A model generated the notes under the pieces. It worked only from the letters and a program-made list of their open reading frames with translations, searched no databases and was not told the origin of the DNA. Below are positions 41,174 to 50,099 of a DNA stretch of 64,000 nt, piece by piece; position 1 is the stretch's first letter, and every line of letters starts with the position of its first letter. This stretch comes from a virus, in IMG/VR virus record IMGVR_UViG_3300013120_000738, positions 1-64,000 of that record; one strand, 5' to 3'. The position numbers and the translations under genes were made by a program.

Positions 41174-41480
41174 ATGACATCCTCAGCATCCAAACATTAT
41201 CTGTAACTACTCTAAATTTGTGAGTAATCCCAGACATGTCAGTTATAGTTACTAATCGCCCTAGATGCCTAGTACCATCAGATAATACTATACAAGTACT
41301 CGGATTACAACGCGACTCAAAAACAATAGCAACATCTATCCCAGGTTCTTCAAATCCATAATCAGCTAAATAAATATCACGATCAATTATAGAACGTACC
41401 GCAAAGTATTGAAATTCTGTGTTAGGAAATAAATATGGATCATTATGATGGTATGGATCGGTTAGGTATGGATCGTTCAT
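41133..41480 (-). CDS. Hypothetical protein, 115 aa
   Basis: From MNDPYLTDPYHHNDPYLF; a TTG start at 41495 is possible. The first 20 residues repeat N-D-P-Y and L-T-D-P-Y motifs, an odd tyrosine/proline-rich start. The rest is beta-rich. Overlaps the end of the next gene upstream by 38 bp. No family recognised. Confidence 0.45.
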   Translation of the reverse strand: MNDPYLTDPYHHNDPYLFPNTEFQYFAVRSIIDRDIYLADYGFEEPGIDVAIVFESRCNPSTCIVLSDGTRHLGRLVTITDMSGITHKFRVVTDNVWMLRMSYEDFKAIPERSFR

Positions 41481-42285
41481 TATATCTACTAGCAACTTTA
41501 TAGTATCTTAATGGTCTAGGTCCATACAAACTTTGTTCTCCAGGACCGGCAATTCCAGAAGCAGCATAATGCCAAAAGGTCGTGGTCAACAATGGTGTAG
41601 CCCTACGAGCCAAATACAGAGCAATCAACCTCTCAAACATATGTGGTGTCCAAAAACCAATATCACGTAACCTAAGATTCCTAGCTATTCTAGCAAGCTT
41701 ATCACCAAGATAATCAAAAGTAGCTCTAGTACAAAGAAATTGATGTGAGTAAATCAACCTTGGTTGAATATCCATAGCCCAATCATGTATATCGGCATCA
41801 TATTCCTTCATAATCTCCCACACACTAATCTGATCATCAAAAAGATGTCTAAAGAACGGATCATAATTGGGAGTACAATATACCTCTTCCGGTATCACCC
41901 AATCGTCCCATATACCAATATATCTCGACGGTGCTGTTAGTCCAATCGCTCGTAATTCATCCTCTCGAAGCCATTTATTCAATTTTCTCCAGGTCTCACC
42001 CGCCTTAAAGTGTATACCTATATCAGCATGCATGATAGCAACATCATCGTTACCTATAAGATTATCCGCATGCTCCCAAATAGTAAGAATAACAGATGTT
42101 TCGAACAAACCAGAATTCCAAGAAGCATACGTGGGAAAGAAATCATTAGATTCTGACAAATCCGCATTCTTTACTTTAGTAGTACCACATGCAATCCTCC
42201 TAGCATTTACAATCTGGCTCCTAAATGCCTTCTTAGAAATAATGTCAGTCGACTGTGGATGACAGAGTAAAAATGCTTGAATCAT
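41443..42285 (-). CDS. Glycosyltransferase-like protein of unknown family, 280 aa
   Basis: 'SNDFFPTYASWNSGLFETSVILTIW' and 'DDVAIMHADIGIHFKAGETW' (in parts) recall bacterial and phage glycosyltransferases, where an acidic D-x-D-like site follows a hydrophobic strand. 'RPLRYYKVASRY' ends it. It begins a long region of surface-chemistry genes. I cannot name the family with confidence. Confidence 0.35.
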   Translation of the reverse strand: MIQAFLLCHPQSTDIISKKAFRSQIVNARRIACGTTKVKNADLSESNDFFPTYASWNSGLFETSVILTIWEHADNLIGNDDVAIMHADIGIHFKAGETWRKLNKWLREDELRAIGLTAPSRYIGIWDDWVIPEEVYCTPNYDPFFRHLFDDQISVWEIMKEYDADIHDWAMDIQPRLIYSHQFLCTRATFDYLGDKLARIARNLRLRDIGFWTPHMFERLIALYLARRATPLLTTTFWHYAASGIAGPGEQSLYGPRPLRYYKVASRYNERSIPNRSIPS

Positions 42286-42300
42286 AATAAAATCTACAGT

Positions 42301-43140
42301 ATGAAATTAAGATTAATAGTTGAATACAAAGCAGTAACCCTGACAAAAGGGTTAATAGCACACTTCAAGAATGTGTTAGAGCCTATATTACCAAAGTTAT
42401 CACGTATCAAAGACATCAGATCTATAATTAGGTACATAAACGCCGCATTCGAAAAACAACCATTCCAAGACCGTAGGATCGTTTTTAATATACCAAGTAA
42501 AGAAGACCTCGTAGACCCATACCCGGAAGCTATAATACAAGGTAATGTAGATCCAGATAATCTCATTATTAATCTAACACCAGGTAAAATATTTATCGAA
42601 GCAATTCGAAATCAAGATATTGGGCCAATTCTTGCAAGTGTTAGGACCATTATAGGGCATGAAGACACACATGTTCAACAATTCGGTAATAAAGATTCCA
42701 AATTATCCAAAAACCTGACTAATGAGAAACACTGGAAAGCACTAGAAGAACTTGTAGGCGAGAATGGTGCTAAATTCTCTAGTATGATGTATGATGATCC
42801 ATCTAGCCTAGATGATCAACCAGCTATAAGAAAGATGATATCACAAAGGTACTATATTAACCTATCAGAATTGCCATCACACGCATATTCAGCAGTAGCA
42901 GAACTAGTCAATAGTGTAAAGAAAGAAATGCCAAACGCTAGACCACAAGAAGTACTACAAACAACTGACAAACTAATTAGGACACTAAAGGATGACCCCA
43001 CAAATAAAACAGTCGCTAATGCATCCAAAGCAGTGAAATTATATACACAAGGCGTCGCCAAGGATTTTCCAAAAGCTGTACCAAGCTTTATCAAGATGAT
43101 GGGGCAGACATTACGAAAATTAAGAGAAGAATTCTTCTAA
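42301..43140 (+). CDS. HExxH-motif protein, putative metallopeptidase
   Basis: About 279 aa from ATG 42301 (frame open from 42277). 'VRTIIGHEDTHVQQFGNK' around residues 115-132 contains H-E-x-x-H followed by V-Q-Q, the zinc-peptidase motif. A C-terminal helical domain follows. Function could be cell-wall or capsid-related proteolysis. Only the motif supports enzyme activity, and HExxH occurs by chance, so this is tentative. Confidence 0.45.
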   Translation: MKLRLIVEYKAVTLTKGLIAHFKNVLEPILPKLSRIKDIRSIIRYINAAFEKQPFQDRRIVFNIPSKEDLVDPYPEAIIQGNVDPDNLIINLTPGKIFIEAIRNQDIGPILASVRTIIGHEDTHVQQFGNKDSKLSKNLTNEKHWKALEELVGENGAKFSSMMYDDPSSLDDQPAIRKMISQRYYINLSELPSHAYSAVAELVNSVKKEMPNARPQEVLQTTDKLIRTLKDDPTNKTVANASKAVKLYTQGVAKDFPKAVPSFIKMMGQTLRKLREEFF

Positions 43141-43277
43141 TGCGACTATCATTAATTACAGACGATACTACCAGACGCGACTTCTTAAAAAGAGAAAAGA
43201 ACGGGAAGAAGCAGACCGCTGGAAACCAGACCCCGCCGCATCAAGTATGCATCAACCATGGTTCGAATCAGTACTAG
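43140..43277 (+). CDS. Possible small protein, 45 aa
   Basis: Begins MRLSLITDDTTRRDFLKREK; its ATG overlaps the previous TAA. A competing frame over 43139-43303 reads a more protein-like 'YRRYYQTRLLKKRKEREEA' and 'HQPWFESVLESHLSF' but has no normal start. Either one may be real, or the region may carry a frameshift. Confidence 0.25.
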   Translation: MRLSLITDDTTRRDFLKREKNGKKQTAGNQTPPHQVCINHGSNQY

Positions 43278-43567
43278 AATCCCATCTCAGTTTCTATAAG
43301 TAATCTACCAGGTTTTGTCCCATCACTCTTCTGATATAAGTGGCTTCTATATTCATATACTTTACCGTCAAAATGAAGTTTCACACCACCTGTCATACCC
43401 TCCAGTCGCAGTGAAAAATCATTGCTTAAATCAGTCTCTGTTCCAACAACAGGAGCATTAGCTTCATCTATTCCAACTCCCTCTGGAAATAATATCAAAA
43501 AATATATAACCTTTTGCCCATTATGTTCTAATGGTTCTGGATTTTTATCTAGTCTATAATATCTCAT
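43274..43567 (-). CDS. Hypothetical protein, 97 aa
   Basis: Beta-rich ('LRLEGMTGGVKLHFDGKVYEYRSHL', in parts). No recognised family. Overlaps the glycosyltransferase upstream by 4 bp, so it may belong to the same operon. Confidence 0.45.
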   Translation of the reverse strand: MRYYRLDKNPEPLEHNGQKVIYFLILFPEGVGIDEANAPVVGTETDLSNDFSLRLEGMTGGVKLHFDGKVYEYRSHLYQKSDGTKPGRLLIETEMGF

Positions 43568-44412
43568 TCAATAAATCCCATTTTCTTATCTATAGACAAG
43601 CGTGCTTCTTTTATTCCAAATGATTTCACATGAATATTATTACCATCATCTGCTTCAAGTTCAGCCGAAACATAACTAGTTAACTCATTATCACACCAGT
43701 GCATATGTGTGCCAAGCATCTCTGGGAAACGCGATTTCCATTTATTATGTAATAATCTAAAGAATTGCCAATATCGACTCCTGCCAGCCATACTAGATGA
43801 ATATGCCCCATAATGAATTATAGGTAAGTCTGCCGCATACACACCAAATCCAGCCGCCCTCGCCTGCAAACACATATCGGCCCCATAAAAATGGAACCCA
43901 TTAAACATCGTATCAAACCGCAGTCCTGTTTTCTTATTAAGAATAAATAAGCATTCATCAACACAATGAACTCTTGTCGGCGACTTTAAACCATCCCAAT
44001 ATGGTTCCGAATCAACATCATCTGTATGCCAGACACTACCTACCGCCACAGTATCCAATAATACTGCACCACCCCATGGCCCTATATCTCGCCTCTCCCT
44101 ATTAAGATCTATCCCAGCAGCACCAAGTATTCCCCAATCTTTATCCAATTTCCCCAATGTCTCTTCCGCTATCGCAAACCAATCCTCTACGAGTGTAATA
44201 TCTTGGTGAGCAATAACCAGATTATCTGATCTTGCAACCTTAATTCCTAAATTTAGAGCAAGGCTAGCTGAATATAACCCACTATCATTTAGTACGGGAA
44301 TAATTTCTACGTCAAAATTACCACGGCACCGGTCTATTGAATCAAGCAAGCATTCTTGATAAATGTCCGGCTCAGAGATACAAGTAATAACAGAAAATAT
44401 AGGCATCATCAA
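43564..44412 (-). CDS. GT-A-type glycosyltransferase, family 2-like
   Basis: 282 aa. 'VITCISEPDIYQECLLDSI', 'SASLALNLGIKVARSDNLVIAHQDITL' and 'DWFAIAEETLGKLD' (in parts) form the nucleotide-sugar-binding half of a GT-A fold, with 'HQD' in the place of the D-x-D. A C-terminal part has 'FHFYGADMCLQARAAGFGVYA', typical of GT2 acceptor regions. It transfers a sugar from a nucleotide sugar to an unknown acceptor. Part of the glycan gene group. Confidence 0.6.
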   Translation of the reverse strand: MMMPIFSVITCISEPDIYQECLLDSIDRCRGNFDVEIIPVLNDSGLYSASLALNLGIKVARSDNLVIAHQDITLVEDWFAIAEETLGKLDKDWGILGAAGIDLNRERRDIGPWGGAVLLDTVAVGSVWHTDDVDSEPYWDGLKSPTRVHCVDECLFILNKKTGLRFDTMFNGFHFYGADMCLQARAAGFGVYAADLPIIHYGAYSSSMAGRSRYWQFFRLLHNKWKSRFPEMLGTHMHWCDNELTSYVSAELEADDGNNIHVKSFGIKEARLSIDKKMGFIE

Positions 44413-44436
44413 AATTACAGTAAAGGAGAATGAATC

Positions 44437-44667
44437 ATGGCTACACGGGTAACTACCATCACCAATATTTCAACCCAGACAATACCTATCTTGCTGAACG
44501 CTATCGACCTCGATAAAGCGGCTGCAACATCGGATATTGATCCCACCCGTGCCGAGCAATTATCGATAGCGCCAGGTGCAGAACTAGTTATCGAGACACA
44601 AAGAATTGACATAGGTCAATTGGAACAACTACAGAGAAAGAATCTCATCACCTTTATTGGTTACTGA
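44437..44667 (+). CDS. Small virion-type protein, 76 aa (domain shared with 17657 and 47479 genes)
   Basis: 'NISTQTIPILLNAI', 'LSIAPGAELVIETQR' and 'QLEQLQRKNLITFIGY' parallel the 85-aa protein at 17657-17914 and the N-terminal 48 residues of the glycosyltransferase at 47479-49440. ATG follows AAAGGAGAATGAATC. Presumably a small folded virion module; function unknown. Confidence 0.55.
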   Translation: MATRVTTITNISTQTIPILLNAIDLDKAAATSDIDPTRAEQLSIAPGAELVIETQRIDIGQLEQLQRKNLITFIGY

Positions 44668-45122
44668 GTCACTAAAACAAACCTATCGTCTAGATATTGT
44701 CTCAATACGGGCAGCACTTGTTTAGGTCGCAATCTACCATTAGCACATCCCACCATCGGTAGAACAATCATATCGGCCTCTAATATATCTATTAACCTAG
44801 CTAATTGAATAGTAGATCTACGTATCAAATCGATATCCGAGTCCTGTTGCCAAGACAACCAGGGTTTATCCTCATCTAGTGGTTTAGTAGGAAATAATAT
44901 AAATTTCTTTTTCCTGTATGGTAGTGTTGCTGTATTAGCACCGAATTTTTGGCATTTCTTACCATACCATATAGGTAGATCTGGATCTATCCCAGCAGCA
45001 GCTCTGGCTATACCAGCACCCATAGGATTAGAACCGTCTTTCTTCCAACCGATGTTGGTAGTAATGACGATCCACTTCCTTCTGTCGTGGAAGTTCCAGA
45101 TGTTACCAACTCTCTCAATCAT
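44661..45122 (-). CDS. Macro-domain-like protein
   Basis: About 153 aa from ATG 45122 (a TTG start at 45128 is possible). 'WIVITTNIGWKKDGSNPMGAGIARAAA', 'FILFPTKPLDED' and 'ADMIVLPMVGCANGRLRP' (in parts) fit the macro fold: a TN strand, the G-A-G-I-A ligand loop and a 'VGCxNG' loop. Macro domains bind ADP-ribose or remove it from proteins. T4 Tk.4 is a phage relative. It may counter ADP-ribose-based host defence (inference). It overlaps the 112-aa gene upstream. Confidence 0.6.
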   Translation of the reverse strand: MIERVGNIWNFHDRRKWIVITTNIGWKKDGSNPMGAGIARAAAGIDPDLPIWYGKKCQKFGANTATLPYRKKKFILFPTKPLDEDKPWLSWQQDSDIDLIRRSTIQLARLIDILEADMIVLPMVGCANGRLRPKQVLPVLRQYLDDRFVLVTQ

Positions 45123-45453
45123 CAACAATCAAGTCAAGAATTCGTGCAGGGTTTATTTTGTCATAATAACCGCAATGTGGCTTATCTGTACACTCCCGTA
45201 TGGTCTTCACAGCAGAACTTATAAAATGTAGAACATCAGCATCTGGATTACTGATCATTATTCCTTCATCTTTACCAAGATACACCGCGTATAAATAGTC
45301 ATCCTCTATAATAAATATTAATTTTCGCCATCTACCAAGACCATCTGTGACTTCTGATTTAACTATATCCGATGCCTCTTTGCGCACCGGCAATTTCATA
45401 CTTCGTAAGATATCGATCACAAGATCAGCAATCAATATGGTTGCTCCCCACAA
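45115..45453 (-). CDS. Hypothetical protein, 112 aa
   Basis: Starts with TTG at 45453, or with a second TTG at 45435 that has GGGGAG at good distance. Alpha/beta protein with 'RKLIFIIEDDYLYAVYLGKDEG'. No recognised family. It overlaps both neighbours by a few bases. Confidence 0.45.
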   Translation of the reverse strand: MWGATILIADLVIDILRSMKLPVRKEASDIVKSEVTDGLGRWRKLIFIIEDDYLYAVYLGKDEGIMISNPDADVLHFISSAVKTIRECTDKPHCGYYDKINPARILDLIVDD

Positions 45454-46094
45454 AACTCATCAAAATCTATCTCAGTATCAGGATAATATAGATCGATTGC
45501 ATATTTCTCAGCATCTAATACACGCTGTAACAATTCTGGGGTATACTTTGCAAGTTGCTTAGATGACATCTCGCCCATAGACGAATCGTTTATTCTCCCA
45601 GCATCTATAAATTTCTGCTCATCGAATTCTACACCGGCATTCTGTAATATATTAGTAGCATCAGTTACCAAGTTCTCCATAGTACCAACGTTGATTTCTC
45701 CTGATGGTACTCTCTCAATATAGACCTTATATAAAGTTGATACCCAACCGGGTTTATGAATCAATAGATTATCGACCCACTCCCGAAAATCATTAGATGA
45801 GCAATTTCTATCTATCGGATGGCTCATATGCCACCCATGCTTAACCCTAAATGCCCATCTAGATTGATACCACGTAATCGGATGCCTAACAAAAGCAAAA
45901 TAATAAGCGGATTTAATAGTGTCCGGATTAATATGATTAGCTAGTTCTGGAAAATGCGAGTGTTGTTGCCCAACATGTGAGTATGGTTTACCGGTAGCCA
46001 GCTTAATAGCCTCACGGAACCACGATCCTCCAGTCTTAGGGATATGAAGAAATATCCATGTCCGTCCATCAGAACACTCGCCCATCAAAGCCAT
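45432..46094 (-). CDS. Sulfotransferase (sulfotransferase-2-like), copy 1
   Basis: 220 aa. 'TWIFLHIPKTGGSWFREAI' (about 12-30) is the PAPS 5'-phosphosulfate loop, and 'YYFAFVRHPITWYQSRWAF' (about 63-81) the 3'-phosphate site. These two motifs define PAPS-dependent sulfotransferases that add sulfate to sugars or other acceptors. It lies between glycosyltransferase genes, which suggests a sugar acceptor. Rare in phages; a second, distantly related copy is at 53560-54360. Confidence 0.8.
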   Translation of the reverse strand: MALMGECSDGRTWIFLHIPKTGGSWFREAIKLATGKPYSHVGQQHSHFPELANHINPDTIKSAYYFAFVRHPITWYQSRWAFRVKHGWHMSHPIDRNCSSNDFREWVDNLLIHKPGWVSTLYKVYIERVPSGEINVGTMENLVTDATNILQNAGVEFDEQKFIDAGRINDSSMGEMSSKQLAKYTPELLQRVLDAEKYAIDLYYPDTEIDFDEFCGEQPY

Positions 46095-46276
46095 TACGAA
46101 GTCCTTCTTGTCAAAGCCTCTACCATATGCCTAGCTATTGCATCAAGGACATCCTCACCATCCTCGATCTTATGCCCAAAAACTTTGATGGCTTGGTCAT
46201 CATTCTCCACACTACCCCATTTATATTCGGTAATCTCGTCTAATCGGTTCCGAAACAATTCAAAAACGTCATCCAT
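46094..46276 (-). CDS. Hypothetical protein, 60 aa
   Basis: 'DDVFELFRNRLDEITEYKWG', then a helical tail ending 'ALTRRTS'. ATG 46276 with TAGGTGTATC before it, in the 8-bp gap after the glycosyltransferase gene. Tightly packed with its neighbours; no family recognised. Confidence 0.4.
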   Translation of the reverse strand: MDDVFELFRNRLDEITEYKWGSVENDDQAIKVFGHKIEDGEDVLDAIARHMVEALTRRTS

Positions 46277-46283
46277 GATACAC

Positions 46284-47231
46284 CTACTCTATTATCTTCT
46301 CAGCTTCCTCCTCAAAACCAAGTGCAGTAAACATGGTGCTCATCCGATGGTGGTATGTATGGTGTTGTAAGACAGAATCTCTTTGTTTAGTAGCAAGAAG
46401 AAACCGCTCCTCCTCATTCTCAGGGCGACTATAATAAACACATCTTTCAAGATACTCTTCGGGAGTAGTAGCGATTACTATACCTTCGATAATCCTATCC
46501 AATCTTGGTACTGCATCATGTACCGCCAAAGCACCACATAGTGCTACTTTGAAAGCTCTTTCAGGTAGATCAATACCAAAACTTCTTGTATGCTGCTCCG
46601 ATATACAAGGTCCCACCTTGCCACTATTGAAGAACGCACATACTTTATCATCGGCTATAGCACCGCTAGAAATACCATCTGGCCAATCGCCCCAACCGTG
46701 CAGTTTATGTGTTATCTTGCCATTCTGCAACACCGGCATCAAGCATTCAGTTATTGTAATAGCCTTATATGGCCAGATACCACCAAGATAGACGACGTCG
46801 AATTTTCTTTCCCCGTCTAGTAATTTATATATAACCTTATCACCAGCTGTGGGCATAGGCACCCAAGTAATTCCGGCTTTCTGTGACCAATAAGACCATA
46901 GAATCCTATCAGAATCATATCCGTAACCGAATACTACATCGGGCTTTTGTTTACGCACCCAATTAATAGCATCTGTTGATTCTGATACCCCATCGATAGT
47001 GCTAGGACCCCATGGATTGACATGGATAGCTATCTTCGCACGCCTGTTTCTTGGTATTTCTTGCTTGTGGCCAGAACAACCCATATAAATATCTGGGTTA
47101 AAATCATCCCAGCTAGCCCTATCATTATTCCATCGGCGAACTTCATGCCCTTTATCACGAAGAGCATTGATCCAGCCATCTGAAATATAACCAAAAGCAC
47201 CACCAGGCCTGTGACATATAAGGACTCTCAT
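46284..47231 (-). CDS. GT-B-type glycosyltransferase
   Basis: 315 aa. 'MRVLICHRPGGAFGYISDGWINAL' opens an N-terminal Rossmann domain; 'KFDVVYLGGIWPYKAITITECLMPV' and 'FGIDLPERAFKVALCGALAVHD' (in parts) are the C-terminal donor domain. The 'PERAFKVALCGA' motif is close to the CgeB/YkvP-like glycosyltransferase pattern. It moves a sugar from a nucleotide-sugar donor. Adjacent to a sulfotransferase and to the double-GT2 protein. Confidence 0.65.
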   Translation of the reverse strand: MRVLICHRPGGAFGYISDGWINALRDKGHEVRRWNNDRASWDDFNPDIYMGCSGHKQEIPRNRRAKIAIHVNPWGPSTIDGVSESTDAINWVRKQKPDVVFGYGYDSDRILWSYWSQKAGITWVPMPTAGDKVIYKLLDGERKFDVVYLGGIWPYKAITITECLMPVLQNGKITHKLHGWGDWPDGISSGAIADDKVCAFFNSGKVGPCISEQHTRSFGIDLPERAFKVALCGALAVHDAVPRLDRIIEGIVIATTPEEYLERCVYYSRPENEEERFLLATKQRDSVLQHHTYHHRMSTMFTALGFEEEAEKIIE

Positions 47232-47482
47232 TACTCACCATCTACAATAGTTGGGATTTGTTCTCTAGTAACAACAATATTTAGTTCTTCTGGGACCGCA
47301 TAAATCGTGTAACCAAGGCACGCATCAACCACAAAACGCCCTAGGCCTTGACCATGATCTGTTGGTGTAGAAACCACCACGCCAGTTATCTGATACTTAG
47401 CACAGAATCTAGCAGCATCACTGCTATTCAACTTACCATCGTCATCTAGTAGCCGGAATTTGACGATATCACCACTTTTCAT
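47231..47482 (-). CDS. Hypothetical protein, 83 aa
   Basis: Beta-rich: 'MKSGDIVKFRLLDDDGKLN', 'QITGVVVSTPTDHGQGLG'. No family recognised. Coupled to both glycosyltransferase neighbours by 4- and 1-bp overlaps, so it may be an accessory subunit. Confidence 0.45.
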   Translation of the reverse strand: MKSGDIVKFRLLDDDGKLNSSDAARFCAKYQITGVVVSTPTDHGQGLGRFVVDACLGYTIYAVPEELNIVVTREQIPTIVDGE

Positions 47483-49440
47483 TTCGCATGCCTCTTTAAT
47501 AAATTGCCCCAGCCCTGTTCAACCAAACGTTTATGTTGCATTTTGACTCTTTTCTCAATCCCTAATACAACGAGATTTTTCTCTTTGATTTTATTAGTCT
47601 CATGATGCTCATTCCAGTATGGTACACGACCATGCCACAAATGCAAGAAATCGAAAATCCTATCCTCTTTCCAATCACTAGCTCCAGATAACCTAGCGTA
47701 GAAATCACAGTCCTCACATCCGTAACCCCAATAGTCTTGGCAAAATGCACCAACTCTCCAATATGCCTGAATAGTACACCCTACTGATCCACCTTCAAAA
47801 TATCCAACAACTCTATCACAATTTATATCATCATCCACTTTTCCTAAATCACATATACGATCTGTTGATTGCTTGTCGGCATAAACAACAGTACTACCAA
47901 GGTGGCATGATTCACGATCTTCCAAGATACGAGCAACAGATCTTGTATAATTTCCCTGAACAAGCAGATCAGCATCATGTAACACCACAGTCGGTGTAAT
48001 CACCTTCGATACACCTGTGTTAAAAGCTAATGACTTATTAAATAACGGATTCTGGGCGGTAACGTGGCAATAAGTAACAGGATTGAAGTTATCGAGATTT
48101 ATCTTGGTATTGGCATCTTGTTCAACAACTATAATATGAACAACAGGATATCGTTGTGCTCTTATATTATTGACAGCGGCTAAGATGCACTTTTCTCTGC
48201 CGGTATTTCTAAATGGTATTACATAAGATATTTCCGGCAATCTAGATCTTTCTGTTGGACCTATCCTCCTATAAGTTCTTTTAGCAAATATCTTCCTTCC
48301 TTCTCTGAGATGTGTACTTCTATCTTCCATAGCAGAAGTATCTTTATGGATCTTGAAATAAAGTTCTGACCCATCGACATCCCAAAATCCTGGATTTTGT
48401 AATTCAAATTCCCATGCCTTCTGAGACCAATCTACATGTTCCATTCCATATAGACCATATGCTTCATCAAAATAACCACATTTAACAAGCATTTCCCTCG
48501 AGAAAGCCAATACTGCACCATGTGGCTTTTCATCCACTACTCGCAGATTTAGGTTACCTCTTTTCTGCAATTTGCCTTCGCCAGCACCATACACACCAAC
48601 CTGTCTGTAAGAGAAATGGTGCATACCTGTCTCTATCATAGCGTCATGGTATAAAGTGTCCCAGCCCTTTCTTAAAACTTCAACATCATCATTTAGAATC
48701 ATACCGTAAGCAAATCTCGACAAGCACCGTATCAATCTATTACTATTGCCAGCTATACCTAACCTCTCTGAATTCTTAATAACCACAATATTATGATTGC
48801 TTGATAAATCATTCAGATATTGTACGGTTGGTTTATCAGTACTAGCGTCATCGCTGATAAAGAGGGTAGTTTTAGACAAATCAGTATTGGTGAGAATTGA
48901 ATTTACTAATCTCTTTAAACAATCTGCTCTATTATATGATAGTATTCCAATTCCTATATTATTACTTATTGGGAAGATATTGTTCTTTAAATTGGATTGA
49001 AGCAATCTATTTGCATCTACATTTACTCTTCTACCGACGACTTTTGATCTCTTCCTTTGTCGCGGTGCAGCCCTCTCTTGTCTAATTATACTACGAGCTC
49101 TTGATACTCTAACTGCTTTCCGTGCTTCTTGCCGGGCTTTTTTACGTTCTTGTAGTTTACTTCTTTCTTCCTGCAACTGAGATTGATCTGGAGTCTCTTT
49201 CTTCTCTTGCCTCCTAGTCTTTGTCTTACCTAATATCACTTTATTTCTAATCAAGGACTGCGGTTGTTTCATACGTTTATTTGGTGTTGATTCATTTACG
49301 AGTTTTATAAATCCTCTAGTCCTATATCGTTCAAAATATTCACCCAGCACTCTTTTCTGGCGTGGTCGCAGAATAATCTCCTTGCCATCGGGGCCTATAA
49401 GATGAACTGCATAATTATTGTGATTAATATATTCGGGCAT
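47479..49440 (-). CDS. Two-domain GT2 glycosyltransferase with virion-like N-terminal domain
   Basis: 653 aa. Residues 1-48 match the small virion-type module of the genes at 17657 and 44437 ('NYAVHLIGPDGKEIILRPRQK', in part). Residues about 60-140 are an Arg/Lys-rich, probably disordered or coiled linker. GT2 domain 1 (about 155-380) has 'IGILSYNRADCLKRLVNSIL', 'FISDDASTD', 'LNDDVEVLRKGW'. GT2 domain 2 (about 405-653) has 'ISYVIPFRNTGREKCILAAV', 'VVLHDADLLV' and 'YWGYGCEDCDFYARL'. Each has the acidic residues for metal and donor binding. The module may tether the enzyme to virion proteins. Confidence 0.75.
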   Translation of the reverse strand: MPEYINHNNYAVHLIGPDGKEIILRPRQKRVLGEYFERYRTRGFIKLVNESTPNKRMKQPQSLIRNKVILGKTKTRRQEKKETPDQSQLQEERSKLQERKKARQEARKAVRVSRARSIIRQERAAPRQRKRSKVVGRRVNVDANRLLQSNLKNNIFPISNNIGIGILSYNRADCLKRLVNSILTNTDLSKTTLFISDDASTDKPTVQYLNDLSSNHNIVVIKNSERLGIAGNSNRLIRCLSRFAYGMILNDDVEVLRKGWDTLYHDAMIETGMHHFSYRQVGVYGAGEGKLQKRGNLNLRVVDEKPHGAVLAFSREMLVKCGYFDEAYGLYGMEHVDWSQKAWEFELQNPGFWDVDGSELYFKIHKDTSAMEDRSTHLREGRKIFAKRTYRRIGPTERSRLPEISYVIPFRNTGREKCILAAVNNIRAQRYPVVHIIVVEQDANTKINLDNFNPVTYCHVTAQNPLFNKSLAFNTGVSKVITPTVVLHDADLLVQGNYTRSVARILEDRESCHLGSTVVYADKQSTDRICDLGKVDDDINCDRVVGYFEGGSVGCTIQAYWRVGAFCQDYWGYGCEDCDFYARLSGASDWKEDRIFDFLHLWHGRVPYWNEHHETNKIKEKNLVVLGIEKRVKMQHKRLVEQGWGNLLKRHAK

Positions 49441-49442
49441 GC

Positions 49443-50099
49443 CTACCTCTTCACTTCAACATATAATGGCACAAAATTATCTGGTGTCACACTATGCATT
49501 CTAAATCTGCTTGGTTTCAGTATTAAATCACCACTGTATGAACCAGATCCATATTCAATATACTCCATAGCACGATCGTCAAGAATCTCGATCTTTTGTA
49601 CTTCTTGTGTTGGAAAAACTTTGCTGAAAACATCTCTAAGCATTCCAGGAGATGCAAACTTATTTATCCCAACTTGGATGTCTACTAATATAAGCTCACC
49701 ATCAACAATGGCAAAGAAGAATTGTGCTTGATCTAATTTGATTAAGCGCATCGTTTCATATAGCACCATAATCCTGTCTTTAACCAGTTCGTTAGCATGC
49801 GTGACTAATGTAGTAGGCTTATCAGATACTATGTCTATCTTATTACCGAGCCAATCCCCGCATATTATAACAACCTGATCTTTCTGTGGTTGCCTATATA
49901 TCAACGCCGATAGACCAGCATTACCATAATGTCTTATAACGTAACAGAATATATCTTTTATAGGCGCGGAATCGAATGGGAGTAATTCAGGGTACTTTAA
50001 TAGCTCTGGTAACTTTAATTTAGATGTACCAGACGTTCGCATTTTGGGACGTTTCGTGCTGGAGAATCGCGAACTTTCCATTTGCGGCGGTTTTGACAT
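49443..50099 (-). CDS. Hypothetical protein, 218 aa
   Basis: 'QVVIICGDWLGNKIDIVSDKPTTL' and 'FFFAIVDGELILVDIQVG' are beta-rich and hydrophobic, preceded by a Ser/Lys-rich arm. No family recognised. Overlaps the gene upstream by 80 bp in another frame; the true start may be one of the Met residues further in. Confidence 0.4.
   Translation of the reverse strand: MSKPPQMESSRFSSTKRPKMRTSGTSKLKLPELLKYPELLPFDSAPIKDIFCYVIRHYGNAGLSALIYRQPQKDQVVIICGDWLGNKIDIVSDKPTTLVTHANELVKDRIMVLYETMRLIKLDQAQFFFAIVDGELILVDIQVGINKFASPGMLRDVFSKVFPTQEVQKIEILDDRAMEYIEYGSGSYSGDLILKPSRFRMHSVTPDNFVPLYVEVKR

Noticed and set aside
41867-42262. 131-codon plus-strand open frame
   Set aside because: Opposite the 280-codon minus-strand gene, low-complexity composition, no ribosome site.
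43139-43303. Alternative frame with protein-like sequence (YRRYYQTRLLKKRKEREEA)
   Set aside because: No usual start codon and it overlaps the convergent gene; noted under the 45-codon entry instead of being called.
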